Positions 33,946 through 42,250 of a stretch of 64,000 bases of DNA are shown here, in pieces. A program made the translations under genes and the position numbers. How positions within the stretch are numbered: position 1 is the first letter of the stretch; the number at the start of each line of letters is the position of its first letter. Source of the stretch: an uncultured Eubacteriales bacterium (GTDB taxonomy: Bacteria; Bacillota; Clostridia; Oscillospirales; Acutalibacteraceae); the NCBI GenBank assembly GCA_934456435.1, contig CAKSHH010000005.1, positions 112,575 to 176,574 on the forward strand, written 5' to 3'. The notes under the pieces are model-generated. The model was given only the letters and a program-made list of their open reading frames with translations. It did no database searches and was not told the origin of the DNA.

Positions 33946-34524
33946 ATGAATATATGTGTTTACGGTGCTTCGAGCACGACCATTGACAACAGCTTTATTG
34001 AAGCCGGGGAAAGGCTCGGCGAGGAAATGGCAAAAAGAAATATGGGGCTTGTTTTCGGCGGCGGTGCAAGCGGACTCATGGGAGCTGTAGCGCGCGGAGA
34101 ACATCGCTTCGGCGGTCGGATAATCGGAATTGCGCCCTCTTTTTTCAATGTTGACGGCGTTCTTTATGAACATTGCACCGACTTTATCTACCCGGAAAAT
34201 ATGCGTGAGAGAAAGAAGATGATGGAAGAGCATTCCGACGCATTCATTGTCACACCGGGCGGAATCGGAACATTTGATGAATTTTTTGAGATACTTACGC
34301 TCAAACAGCTTGGCAGACACAATAAGCCCGTCGCAATACTTAACACAAACGGTTATTACGATTCACTTAAGCAGTTCATTCAAAACGGAATTGACAAGCA
34401 CTTTATGAACGAAGAGTGTAAAATGCTGTTTTTCATCTCCGATTCACCCGAAAAAACACTTGATTACATTGTGAATTATAACCCGGAAGAAACGCCTGTT
34501 TCTCGATTCAAGGACATTAAATAA
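33946..34524 (+). CDS. LOG-family (TIGR00730) nucleotide phosphoribohydrolase
   Basis: This 192-residue Rossmann-like protein has VFGGGASGLMGAVARG and the family signature PGGIGTFDEFFEILTLKQLG. LOG-type enzymes split ribose 5-phosphate from nucleoside monophosphates, including cytokinin ribotides; the bacterial role here is unknown. ATG 33946 has AAGGAG 6 bp upstream. A terminator follows. Confidence 0.9.
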   Translation: MNICVYGASSTTIDNSFIEAGERLGEEMAKRNMGLVFGGGASGLMGAVARGEHRFGGRIIGIAPSFFNVDGVLYEHCTDFIYPENMRERKKMMEEHSDAFIVTPGGIGTFDEFFEILTLKQLGRHNKPVAILNTNGYYDSLKQFIQNGIDKHFMNEECKMLFFISDSPEKTLDYIVNYNPEETPVSRFKDIK

Positions 34525-34530
34525 CAACAA

Positions 34531-34575
34531 AAGACGGAAGTCAGATAACACAATCTGATTTCCGTCTTGTTTTTT
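34531..34575. terminator. Bidirectional intrinsic terminator
   Basis: AAGACGGAAGTCAGAT (34531-34546) pairs with ATCTGATTTCCGTCTT (34553-34568) around a 6-nt loop, with one mismatch, and T-runs lie outside. It serves the LOG gene (plus) and ftsH (minus). Confidence 0.87.
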
Positions 34576-36532
34576 ATTCTGCACCGTTTTCCTCGGCTTC
34601 TTTAATTTCATCAACAGCAGGCATTGTTTTGGGCTCTTCGATGTCCTCGCAAAGCGTGCCGTTCATAAGCTGATTGAATTTGTCTCCGTCAATCTTTTCA
34701 TACTTGATAAGATACTGAGCCAGCTCATGGAGCTTGTCAATATGATCGCTGAGAATCTTCTCTGTGCGGTCATATCCGTTATGAATAATCGAGCTGATCT
34801 CTTCGTCAATCTCCTGTGCAAAAGCTTCGGAATAGTCCTTGGCGTGGCCATAATCCCTGCCGAGGAAGACTTCGCCGCTTCCCGACGAATAAGAAACAGG
34901 TCCGATTCGGTCGCTCATACCGTATTCGGTAACCATGCTCTTGGCAAGCTTGGTTGCTCTTTCGATATCGTTCGATGCGCCGGTTGAAATATCGCCGAGC
35001 ACAAGCTTTTCTGCAACGCGTCCGCCGAGCAGAACAACGATATCGTCAAGCATACCGTTCTTTGTCTTGTAGGACTTATCCTCGGTCGGTACGGACATTG
35101 TATAACCGCCAGCCGAGCCTCTCGGAATAATTGAAACCTGACGAACAGGATCCTGCGATTCAAGGTAGTAGGTCGAGATTGCGTGACCTGCTTCGTGGTA
35201 AGCTGTAAGCTTCTTTTCCTTATCGCTCATCTTGTGTGATTTCTTTTCCGTTCCGACTATTACCTTAACAGTGGCTTCCTCAATTTCAGCCATAGTTATA
35301 GCTTTCTTGTTTCTTCTTGCGGCAAGCAGAGCAGCCTCGTTAAGGAGGTTTTCAAGATCTGCGCCGACAAAGCCGACAGTTGAATTAGCTATTACGCCGA
35401 GGTCAACGTCGGGAGCCAGCGGCTTGTTCTTGGAATGAACTCTGAGAATCGCCTCTCTGCCCTTTGTATCGGGATATCCGACCCTGACCTGACGGTCAAA
35501 ACGACCCGGTCTGAGAAGTGCGGGGTCAAGAATGTCGGGTCTGTTTGTTGCGGCAATGACGATAACGCCCTGATTCTTTTCAAAGCCGTCCATCTCAACA
35601 AGAAGCTGATTGAGCGTCTGCTCTCTTTCGTCGTGTCCGCCGCCCATTCCAGCGCCTCTGTGACGTCCGACGGCATCAATTTCATCAATGAAGATAACCG
35701 ACGGAGCTTCCTTCTTCGCCTGGTCAAAGAGGTCTCTGACACGCGAAGCACCGACGCCGACATACATTTCAACAAAGTCGGAACCCGAAATTGAGAAGAA
35801 CGGAACATCCGCTTCACCTGCAACAGCTCTTGCAAGAAGGGTTTTACCTGTACCCGGAGGGCCAACAAGCAATACGCCCTTAGGTATTCTTGCACCGAGG
35901 GTGCTGAACTTCTCGGGACTCTTCAGGAAGTCAACCATTTCGCTGAGCTCTTCCTTTTCCTCGTCCGCGCCTGCAACCTGCTCAAATGTCGTCTTTTCCT
36001 TTTGGTCTCTGGGCTTCTTGGCATTTATTTTGCCGAAATTTAGCGTCTTGTTCATATCGCCGCCCATGGTGTTCATTCTTCGCATCATGATAACAAGAAG
36101 CACCACAAGAAGCACGCCCATAATTATCGTCGGCAAAAGATTCAGGAACCATGATGACGATGAGCCCGAAATCAGCTCATACTTTATCATATCATCGTCG
36201 CTCTTGGCGTTTTTGTTATGCTCGCGCACAAGGTCATTGACGTCGTTGATAAAAACATTGACATTCGGTACCTTGTACTGCCACTTTGTGTCGTCGCCTT
36301 TGAGCTTGAATTTCAAAGCGCCGCTGGTCAGATTGAGCGAAAACTCGCTGACCTGATCCTTATCAAAATACTGAACAATCTGATAATACTTTGCTTCGCT
36401 CGATTTATTGCCCGACTGCTGTGAAGCAACCGCAATAGCGACAATCATCATAATCGGAATAAGAATATACGGCAGAATCGTAAAAATCCTGTTCCGTTTG
36501 GGACTGTTGTTTTTGTTCGGACTGTTGTTCAA
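34574..36532 (-). CDS. ftsH: ATP-dependent zinc metalloprotease FtsH
   Basis: This 652-residue membrane protease has two TM segments (about 18-35 and 125-145) around a small outer domain. The AAA domain has GVLLVGPPGTGKTLLARA and VIFIDEIDAVGR, the SRH is ATNRPDILDPALLRPGRFDRQ, and the zinc site is AYHEAGHAIST. It degrades misfolded membrane and regulatory proteins. It is the last gene of the rnj operon. It starts 16 bp after hpt. Confidence 0.97.
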   Translation of the reverse strand: MNNSPNKNNSPKRNRIFTILPYILIPIMMIVAIAVASQQSGNKSSEAKYYQIVQYFDKDQVSEFSLNLTSGALKFKLKGDDTKWQYKVPNVNVFINDVNDLVREHNKNAKSDDDMIKYELISGSSSSWFLNLLPTIIMGVLLVVLLVIMMRRMNTMGGDMNKTLNFGKINAKKPRDQKEKTTFEQVAGADEEKEELSEMVDFLKSPEKFSTLGARIPKGVLLVGPPGTGKTLLARAVAGEADVPFFSISGSDFVEMYVGVGASRVRDLFDQAKKEAPSVIFIDEIDAVGRHRGAGMGGGHDEREQTLNQLLVEMDGFEKNQGVIVIAATNRPDILDPALLRPGRFDRQVRVGYPDTKGREAILRVHSKNKPLAPDVDLGVIANSTVGFVGADLENLLNEAALLAARRNKKAITMAEIEEATVKVIVGTEKKSHKMSDKEKKLTAYHEAGHAISTYYLESQDPVRQVSIIPRGSAGGYTMSVPTEDKSYKTKNGMLDDIVVLLGGRVAEKLVLGDISTGASNDIERATKLAKSMVTEYGMSDRIGPVSYSSGSGEVFLGRDYGHAKDYSEAFAQEIDEEISSIIHNGYDRTEKILSDHIDKLHELAQYLIKYEKIDGDKFNQLMNGTLCEDIEEPKTMPAVDEIKEAEENGAE

Positions 36533-36548
36533 ATAATTTCACTCCCTG

Positions 36549-37091
36549 TCAGTCTGCGTAAATTTCAGGTTTAAGAACACCGATGTACGGAAGATTTCTG
36601 TACTTTTCGGCGTAGTCAAGACCGTATCCGACAACAAATTCGTCGGGAACGAAGGTTCCTGAGTAATCCGCCTTGATATCAGCCTCACGTCTCTCCGGCT
36701 TATCGAGCAGAGTACAAATACGAATGCTCGCCGGATTTCTCGTTTTAAGAACCTGAGATATATAATAAAGAGTCTTTCCGCTGTCGAGAATATCCTCAAC
36801 AAGGAGAAGATCCTTGCCTTCGAGATTTATATCAAGATCCTTGATAATCTTGACGGAGCCGCTTGTTTTTGTGCCGTTTCCGTAGCTCGAAACACACATA
36901 AAATCTATATCGCAGGGAACGGTTATTTCCCTCATAAGATCTGCCATAAAGATAACAGAGCCCTTTAGAATACTTACAAGCGTAAGATTCTTGCCCTCAT
37001 AGTCCTTGCTAATCTGTGCGCCGAGCCTTTTTACAATCTCGTGCAGTTCCTCTTTGCTGAAAAATACTTCTTTAATATCGTTCTCAATCAT
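36549..37091 (-). CDS. hpt: Hypoxanthine phosphoribosyltransferase
   Basis: This 180-residue enzyme has the PRPP motif DLLLVEDILDSGKTLYY and the N-terminal LTLVSILKGSVIFMADL, with SSYGNGTKTSG in the flexible loop, matching Hpt. It salvages hypoxanthine/guanine to IMP/GMP. It sits between tilS and ftsH, the same order as in Bacillus subtilis (tilS-hprT-ftsH). Confidence 0.95.
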   Translation of the reverse strand: MIENDIKEVFFSKEELHEIVKRLGAQISKDYEGKNLTLVSILKGSVIFMADLMREITVPCDIDFMCVSSYGNGTKTSGSVKIIKDLDINLEGKDLLLVEDILDSGKTLYYISQVLKTRNPASIRICTLLDKPERREADIKADYSGTFVPDEFVVGYGLDYAEKYRNLPYIGVLKPEIYAD

Positions 37092-37095
37092 TTTG

Positions 37096-38409
37096 TTAGT
37101 CCTCTCCGATAATTAAGATTTTTTGTGTTTTATTTGTAATCTTACATCTGTCCGAACAGCCGAGTCCCTGAACCCAGACAATTCCGGATTCATCCGCAAG
37201 AACAAGTCGGTTGTTTCGGTTGTCAAGATGTTTCTCGTTAAACAGTTTTTTTAACGTTTTTGTGCAGTTACTGCCTGCAATCCGCATTTTATCTCCGGGT
37301 CGTCTGTTCCTGAGAACGAGACTACCGCTTATGCTATCCCAGTCTACCACTTTATTATGAACAAAATGTTTCGGCGGTAGATTATTTTTATGAATTATTT
37401 TTGCGCTGACCGTTCCCTGCGGTGTGTCTGCCGACAGCTCGTTGAAATTTTCAGCCCATTCTACATTTTCTTCCGCCACAGGGTTGAATCTCAAAACGGA
37501 GTTTTTTACCTCAACAATATTGTTGCCTATTATTTCTGTTTTTCCGCCGTCAAGTATCTCTTCAACCTTTTTGACGTGAACAGTCTCCGGAATTACACCC
37601 GTCTGAGTGCATATCAGCTTAAAAAGCACCCTGTCGGTAACGGCAATCTGCTCATTTTTAATGACCGAAGCTGAATAACCACCGCCAACAGCGGCTCTCG
37701 ATACAACGTCATCGGCAAGCCTTTCAAGCAGTTCGTTTTCTTCTTCTGCGTTTCTGATAAGCCGAAGCACCGCATCCTCAAACGACGGATTTATTTTTTT
37801 CAGCTCCGTTATAACATTCAAACGAATACGGTTCCTTGAATAAATATCCTCAAAGTTCGTTTCGTCCGTGATATAGCTTACCGAATTTTCCTCACAGTAC
37901 CGTTCAATATCCGCCCTTGTGCAGTCAATCAGCGGTCTTATGATGTTTCCCCTAACCGCCGGAATCGACATTAAACCCTTGACTGAAGTTCCTCTTGTTA
38001 TATTCATCAAAAGAGTTTCGCATCTGTCGCTCAGCGTGTGCGCCGTTGCAACAAGCGCACCGTTTTCGACAGAATTGAAAAAATCGTATCTCACCTGTCT
38101 GCCGCACTCCTCGATTCCGAGATGCTTTTCTGCGGCAAGCGCAGGCACGTCGGCTTTCAGCACTCTGAGTTCAACGCCGAGCGCTTTGCAGGCTTCTCTT
38201 ACAAAGCTTTCGTCACGGTCGGCTGTCTCCCCTCTTATCCCGTGATTGACGTGACAGGCAACAAGCCTGATACCGTACTCATCCTTCAGGGAAAGGAGCA
38301 CATGGAGCAAAGCCATTGAGTCGGCGCCGCCGGAAACTCCGACAACCACCGTCTTACCGCGCAAAGGCATTGAATATCTTTTTATGGCATTTTTAACTTT
38401 ACATATCAT
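37096..38409 (-). CDS. tilS: tRNA(Ile)-lysidine synthase
   Basis: This 437-residue PP-loop ATPase has GKTVVVGVSGGADSMALLH near residue 20, VACHVNHGIRGETADRDE, and ATAHTLSDRCETLLMN. It converts C34 of tRNA-Ile2 to lysidine. The C-terminal TilS domain has the motif RNRRPGDKMRIAGSNCTKTLKKLFNEK. ATG 38409 gives an 11-bp overlap with dnaB; the 42-bp longer frame is not supported. It is followed 5 bp later by hpt. Confidence 0.95.
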   Translation of the reverse strand: MICKVKNAIKRYSMPLRGKTVVVGVSGGADSMALLHVLLSLKDEYGIRLVACHVNHGIRGETADRDESFVREACKALGVELRVLKADVPALAAEKHLGIEECGRQVRYDFFNSVENGALVATAHTLSDRCETLLMNITRGTSVKGLMSIPAVRGNIIRPLIDCTRADIERYCEENSVSYITDETNFEDIYSRNRIRLNVITELKKINPSFEDAVLRLIRNAEEENELLERLADDVVSRAAVGGGYSASVIKNEQIAVTDRVLFKLICTQTGVIPETVHVKKVEEILDGGKTEIIGNNIVEVKNSVLRFNPVAEENVEWAENFNELSADTPQGTVSAKIIHKNNLPPKHFVHNKVVDWDSISGSLVLRNRRPGDKMRIAGSNCTKTLKKLFNEKHLDNRNNRLVLADESGIVWVQGLGCSDRCKITNKTQKILIIGED

Positions 38410-39775
38410 TTCTGATCTTCTCCGCAGATATGAACAGCGTATGGTCGGCATCCCAAATCATCTCGACGGTGTCGGTCGGACCGTGTCGGTTCTTTGCGAC
38501 GATAATCTCCGCTTTGTTCGCAAGCTGCTGTGCATTGACGTCGTCATCATTCTGCTCGTCGTCGCCGTTGCTGTAATAATCGGGTCTGTAAAGCATCAAA
38601 ACGATATCGGCATCCTGCTCGATAGAACCCGATTCACGCAAGTCGGCAAGCTGAGGTCTGTGTGAACCGCCTCTGCCCTCAGTACCTCTGGAAAGCTGAG
38701 CGCAGACAATAACGGGTATCGCCAAGTCCTTAGCCATAAGCTTGAGCTCACGGGTAATTTCGCTGACCGCCTGAACACGGTTTTCTACTCTTCCTGCCGG
38801 ACGGATAAGTCCGAGATAGTCGATAATAACGCACTCAACATCTCTGAGACGGCGTATTCTCGCTTTCATTTCGGGGACCGTAATCGAGCTCGTGTCGTCA
38901 AAATAAAGCTCCACTCCGCTCAATGCGTTTGTCGCAATGCCGAGTCTCTGCCAATCCTCACCGTCAAGCTCACCGGTTCTCATCTTCGCCGAATTAACTC
39001 TCGCCTCAGTTGAAAGAACTCTCATTGCAAGCTGTTCTTTCGTCATCTCAAGGGAAAACATCAAGGTTTTTCTCTTGCCGATAACCGCAACGTTTCGCGC
39101 AAGGTTGAGCGCAAAGCTCGTTTTACCCATCGCAGGACGTGCACCGATCAGAATGAGGTCGGATTTGTGCAAGCCCGTCAGAACCTTGTCAAGGTCGGAA
39201 TATCCCGTCGGATAGCCCTTGTAGAGATCCTTTTCGGGTGACGTAAGGTGCTGAAGAGTGGTATAAACCTCTCCGACGATTATATCACCGATTTTGGACG
39301 GTGCATTCGTCTTTTTACCCTGTCTGATGTTGTATATTTTCTGTTCTGCAGCCTCAAGCAAATCGTCCGCCGCCTGCTCTTGTGTGGAAGCGTCCTCGAT
39401 TATCTCCCTTGAAGCATTGATGAGCGAACGTATGTAGAATTTCTCCTTGACAATCTTTGCGTAGGACTCAACGTTTGCCGTTGACGGAACGCATTGCGAA
39501 AGCTGAAAAAGATAATTCTTGCCTGCCGCCGAATCGTAGACCTTATCCTTAACAAGACTGTCAAGAACGATCAACGGGTCAATTTTTCCTCCCGACGCTT
39601 CAATCGTCGCGATTGCGGTATATATCGCTCTGTGCTGCGGCAGATAAAAGTCATCCGCACTCAGGTACACCTGAACCTGCGGCATACAGGCAGGATCCAT
39701 AAGAATAGAACCCAACACAGCCTGTTCCGCCTCAAGGCTGAAAACAGATTCACTTGAATAATTTACATTGTCCAT
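38399..39775 (-). CDS. dnaB: Replicative DNA helicase DnaB
   Basis: This 458-residue helicase has the N-terminal LEAEQAVLGSILMDPACMPQV, Walker A IGARPAMGKTSFALNLA, and the arginine-finger region GRGGSHRPQLADLRESGSIEQDAD. It unwinds DNA at the fork as a hexamer. ATG 39775 (GGAG 8 bp upstream) is preferred to the ATG two codons earlier. The rplI-dnaB pairing is conserved in Firmicutes. Confidence 0.96.
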   Translation of the reverse strand: MDNVNYSSESVFSLEAEQAVLGSILMDPACMPQVQVYLSADDFYLPQHRAIYTAIATIEASGGKIDPLIVLDSLVKDKVYDSAAGKNYLFQLSQCVPSTANVESYAKIVKEKFYIRSLINASREIIEDASTQEQAADDLLEAAEQKIYNIRQGKKTNAPSKIGDIIVGEVYTTLQHLTSPEKDLYKGYPTGYSDLDKVLTGLHKSDLILIGARPAMGKTSFALNLARNVAVIGKRKTLMFSLEMTKEQLAMRVLSTEARVNSAKMRTGELDGEDWQRLGIATNALSGVELYFDDTSSITVPEMKARIRRLRDVECVIIDYLGLIRPAGRVENRVQAVSEITRELKLMAKDLAIPVIVCAQLSRGTEGRGGSHRPQLADLRESGSIEQDADIVLMLYRPDYYSNGDDEQNDDDVNAQQLANKAEIIVAKNRHGPTDTVEMIWDADHTLFISAEKIRNDM

Positions 39776-39806
39776 TGTCATTTCTCCGAATTATGAAATG
39801 ATTTTA

Positions 39807-40250
39807 TTACTCCTCGGAAACCATTACGCTGAACTCAGCGCTTACTCCCTGATAAAGCTTTACCGAAGCTTTGTATGTTCCGAAAGCCTTGATATCGTCA
39901 ACCGTGATCTTACGCTTGTCAACATCAATTCCGAAGTCCTTTTTAAGTCTTTCGGCGATTTCCTTTGCCGTGACCGAGCCGAAGAGCCTGCCGCCCTTTC
40001 CTGCCTTTGCGGTCATCTTGACTGTCTTTCCGTTTATTTTTGCCGCCGAAGCCTTTGCCTCGTCTGTTTCAACGGCAATCTTGTGCTTCTTGGAATCCTC
40101 ACGGTTTTTAAGCTCGGTCATTGCCTGAGAATTTGCCTCTGCGGCAAGATTTCTCGGAAAAAGATAGTTACGTGCATAACCGTCGGAAGCGTTGACAAGC
40201 TCCCCTTTCTTTCCGAGACCCTTAACGTCCTGAGTAAGAATTACTTTCAT
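39807..40250 (-). CDS. rplI: Ribosomal protein L9
   Basis: This 147-residue protein has the N-terminal L9 domain MKVILTQDVKGLGKKGELVN, GYARNYLFPRNLA, a long basic connecting helix and the C-terminal domain GRLFGSVTAKEIAERLKKDF. Length and layout are normal. It lies between gdpP and dnaB. Confidence 0.98.
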   Translation of the reverse strand: MKVILTQDVKGLGKKGELVNASDGYARNYLFPRNLAAEANSQAMTELKNREDSKKHKIAVETDEAKASAAKINGKTVKMTAKAGKGGRLFGSVTAKEIAERLKKDFGIDVDKRKITVDDIKAFGTYKASVKLYQGVSAEFSVMVSEE

Positions 40251-40253
40251 AGT

Positions 40254-42248
40254 TTAAACCTCACTTTTATTCAATGATTCGTTGTAACGGTCAACTCCGC
40301 GCATAACCTGCTCGGTAACCTTTTCAACGGTTGTGTTCTTAATCTGTGCGGCAGCCATAGTCTGGTGTCCGCCGCCGTTCATGTACTCCATAATGACCTG
40401 AACATTTACCGCGCCGAATGAACGCGCGGAAACGCATATCATATCCGCCAGCTTAAAGATTACAAACGAAGCGTCAACTCCGCTGATACACAAAAGCTCG
40501 TCGGCGGCCTGTGCACTTATAAGTCTGATATTGCCGACATCGTCATCACACACAGCGATAGCGCAGTTCTTATATTTTCTCGCCGAATCGACGATTTTGT
40601 TTCTCTCGTGGTAGCTGTCAATATCGTTGGAGAAGAGCTTTTTGACCCTGACCGGATCGGCTCCGAGATCTTTAAGATATGCAGCAGCCTCAAATGTACC
40701 GACGCCGACACGCAGAATGAAGTTCTTAGTGTCGAGCATAATTCCCGAAAGAAGTGCGTCCGCAGCAAAGCTGCCTGTCTCGTCAACAGCCGGGATATAC
40801 TCAATAAGCTCCGCAACCATTTCCGAAGTTGATGAAGCACTCGGATCGTGGAAGAAAATCACAGCGTCGTCGATGTAATCCACAGCCTTGCGGTGGTGGT
40901 CGATAACCACGGTCATTCTTGACATTGAAAGAAGGTCGGGACTTTCAACAAAACTCTTGATATGAGTATCGACAACAACAAGAAGGTTTCTTTTGCTTTT
41001 CACAAAATCAAGCTTCGCCTGCTCAACAGAGACAACCGAATCCGGAAATTCCGTTTCGGCTCTGTCAAGAAGCGTTTTTGCCATCGTCTTGTCTTTATCT
41101 GTCACAAGATAGGCATTTTTACCGAGCTTTTTTGCGATACAAACCACGCCGAACGCCGAACCGACGGCGTCAAAATCGGGGAATCTGTGTCCCATAACAT
41201 AGACGTTGTCACAGCCCTGTATCAGCTCTGTCAGAGCCGAAGCGACAACACGGGATTTAACCTTGCTGCCGTTGTCAACGCTCTTGGAAACGCCGCCGAA
41301 GAACTCGTAGTTGTCCTTTGTTCTGACAACGACCTGATCTCCGCCTCTGCCCAATGCCATATCAAGCGAAAGCTTTGCGTTCTTTTCACATTCGGCGATA
41401 TTTGCGCCCGTTCCGACGCCGACCGAAAGAGTAACACCGACATATTTTCCGTCGTAAGTGTAGTCTCTGATTTTATCAAGTATGTCGAACCTGCGTGTTA
41501 TCATATCGTCAATATTCTGCTTTTCGGCAACGACATAAAAGCTGTTGTCGCTTATCTTGCATATAAAGCACGGATATTTACTCAGCCAAGTTTCGATTTT
41601 TTTCTCAACGCCGTTTCTTATCGCGGCGCAGTCGCTCTCCCTGTGCTCCTGCTGAATCTCTGACATATTGTCGATTGTCATTATTGCAAGCGCAGGACGT
41701 CCGCGGAAATAGTCGTTCGCGATTCTTCTGTACTTTGTAATCTCGACAAGGTACATTACGATAACCTCTTCAGCGCCGACATTTGCCCTGTGTGAAAAGA
41801 CGTTGAAGCTCTTGTCGTCGCAGTCGATAACCACACCGTTGACAGAAGCGTCAAGGATAGTGTCGATTCCGACATTTTCAAAAACTCCGCTGAGCTCGTT
41901 GTACCCCGACGAATGAGGACCCATTGCCTCCTCAAAGCGATTGTTGAACCACTTTATTTTTCCGTCGCGGGTGCAGATAATGACAGGCAGCGGAAAATCG
42001 TCCGAAATATTCTTAACAAAGGAATCCATATCGGTTGAAATGTGAGTCAAAAGCTTCTGCTTTTTGGCACTCATCAAGTCATAATACACAACAAAGAAAA
42101 CCGAGACACCGATTATAACAAGCAGTTCGGCAACTGCCAACCATACGGGACCGATTATGAATGTTAAAACTGTGAACAGCAAGGCTGCCGCCGTCGCCGC
42201 CGAAATAACAGGAAAGCTGCGTATTAACGATATGATCTTGTCTTTCAT
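40254..42248 (-). CDS. gdpP: Cyclic-di-AMP phosphodiesterase GdpP
   Basis: This 664-residue membrane protein has two TM segments near the N-terminus (about 12-60), a PAS domain (about 80-170), a degenerate GGDEF domain (about 175-300), and a DHH/DHHA1 phosphodiesterase. The latter has MGHRFPDFDAVGSAFG, VVIDHHRKAVDY and MNGGGHQTMAAAQI. The layout equals Bacillus GdpP (YybT), which degrades c-di-AMP. ATG 42248, 7 bp after GGAGG, is preferred to a TTG two codons upstream. The ribosome-binding site lies in the last codons of rnj. Confidence 0.95.
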   Translation of the reverse strand: MKDKIISLIRSFPVISAATAAALLFTVLTFIIGPVWLAVAELLVIIGVSVFFVVYYDLMSAKKQKLLTHISTDMDSFVKNISDDFPLPVIICTRDGKIKWFNNRFEEAMGPHSSGYNELSGVFENVGIDTILDASVNGVVIDCDDKSFNVFSHRANVGAEEVIVMYLVEITKYRRIANDYFRGRPALAIMTIDNMSEIQQEHRESDCAAIRNGVEKKIETWLSKYPCFICKISDNSFYVVAEKQNIDDMITRRFDILDKIRDYTYDGKYVGVTLSVGVGTGANIAECEKNAKLSLDMALGRGGDQVVVRTKDNYEFFGGVSKSVDNGSKVKSRVVASALTELIQGCDNVYVMGHRFPDFDAVGSAFGVVCIAKKLGKNAYLVTDKDKTMAKTLLDRAETEFPDSVVSVEQAKLDFVKSKRNLLVVVDTHIKSFVESPDLLSMSRMTVVIDHHRKAVDYIDDAVIFFHDPSASSTSEMVAELIEYIPAVDETGSFAADALLSGIMLDTKNFILRVGVGTFEAAAYLKDLGADPVRVKKLFSNDIDSYHERNKIVDSARKYKNCAIAVCDDDVGNIRLISAQAADELLCISGVDASFVIFKLADMICVSARSFGAVNVQVIMEYMNGGGHQTMAAAQIKNTTVEKVTEQVMRGVDRYNESLNKSEV

Positions 42249-42250
42249 AC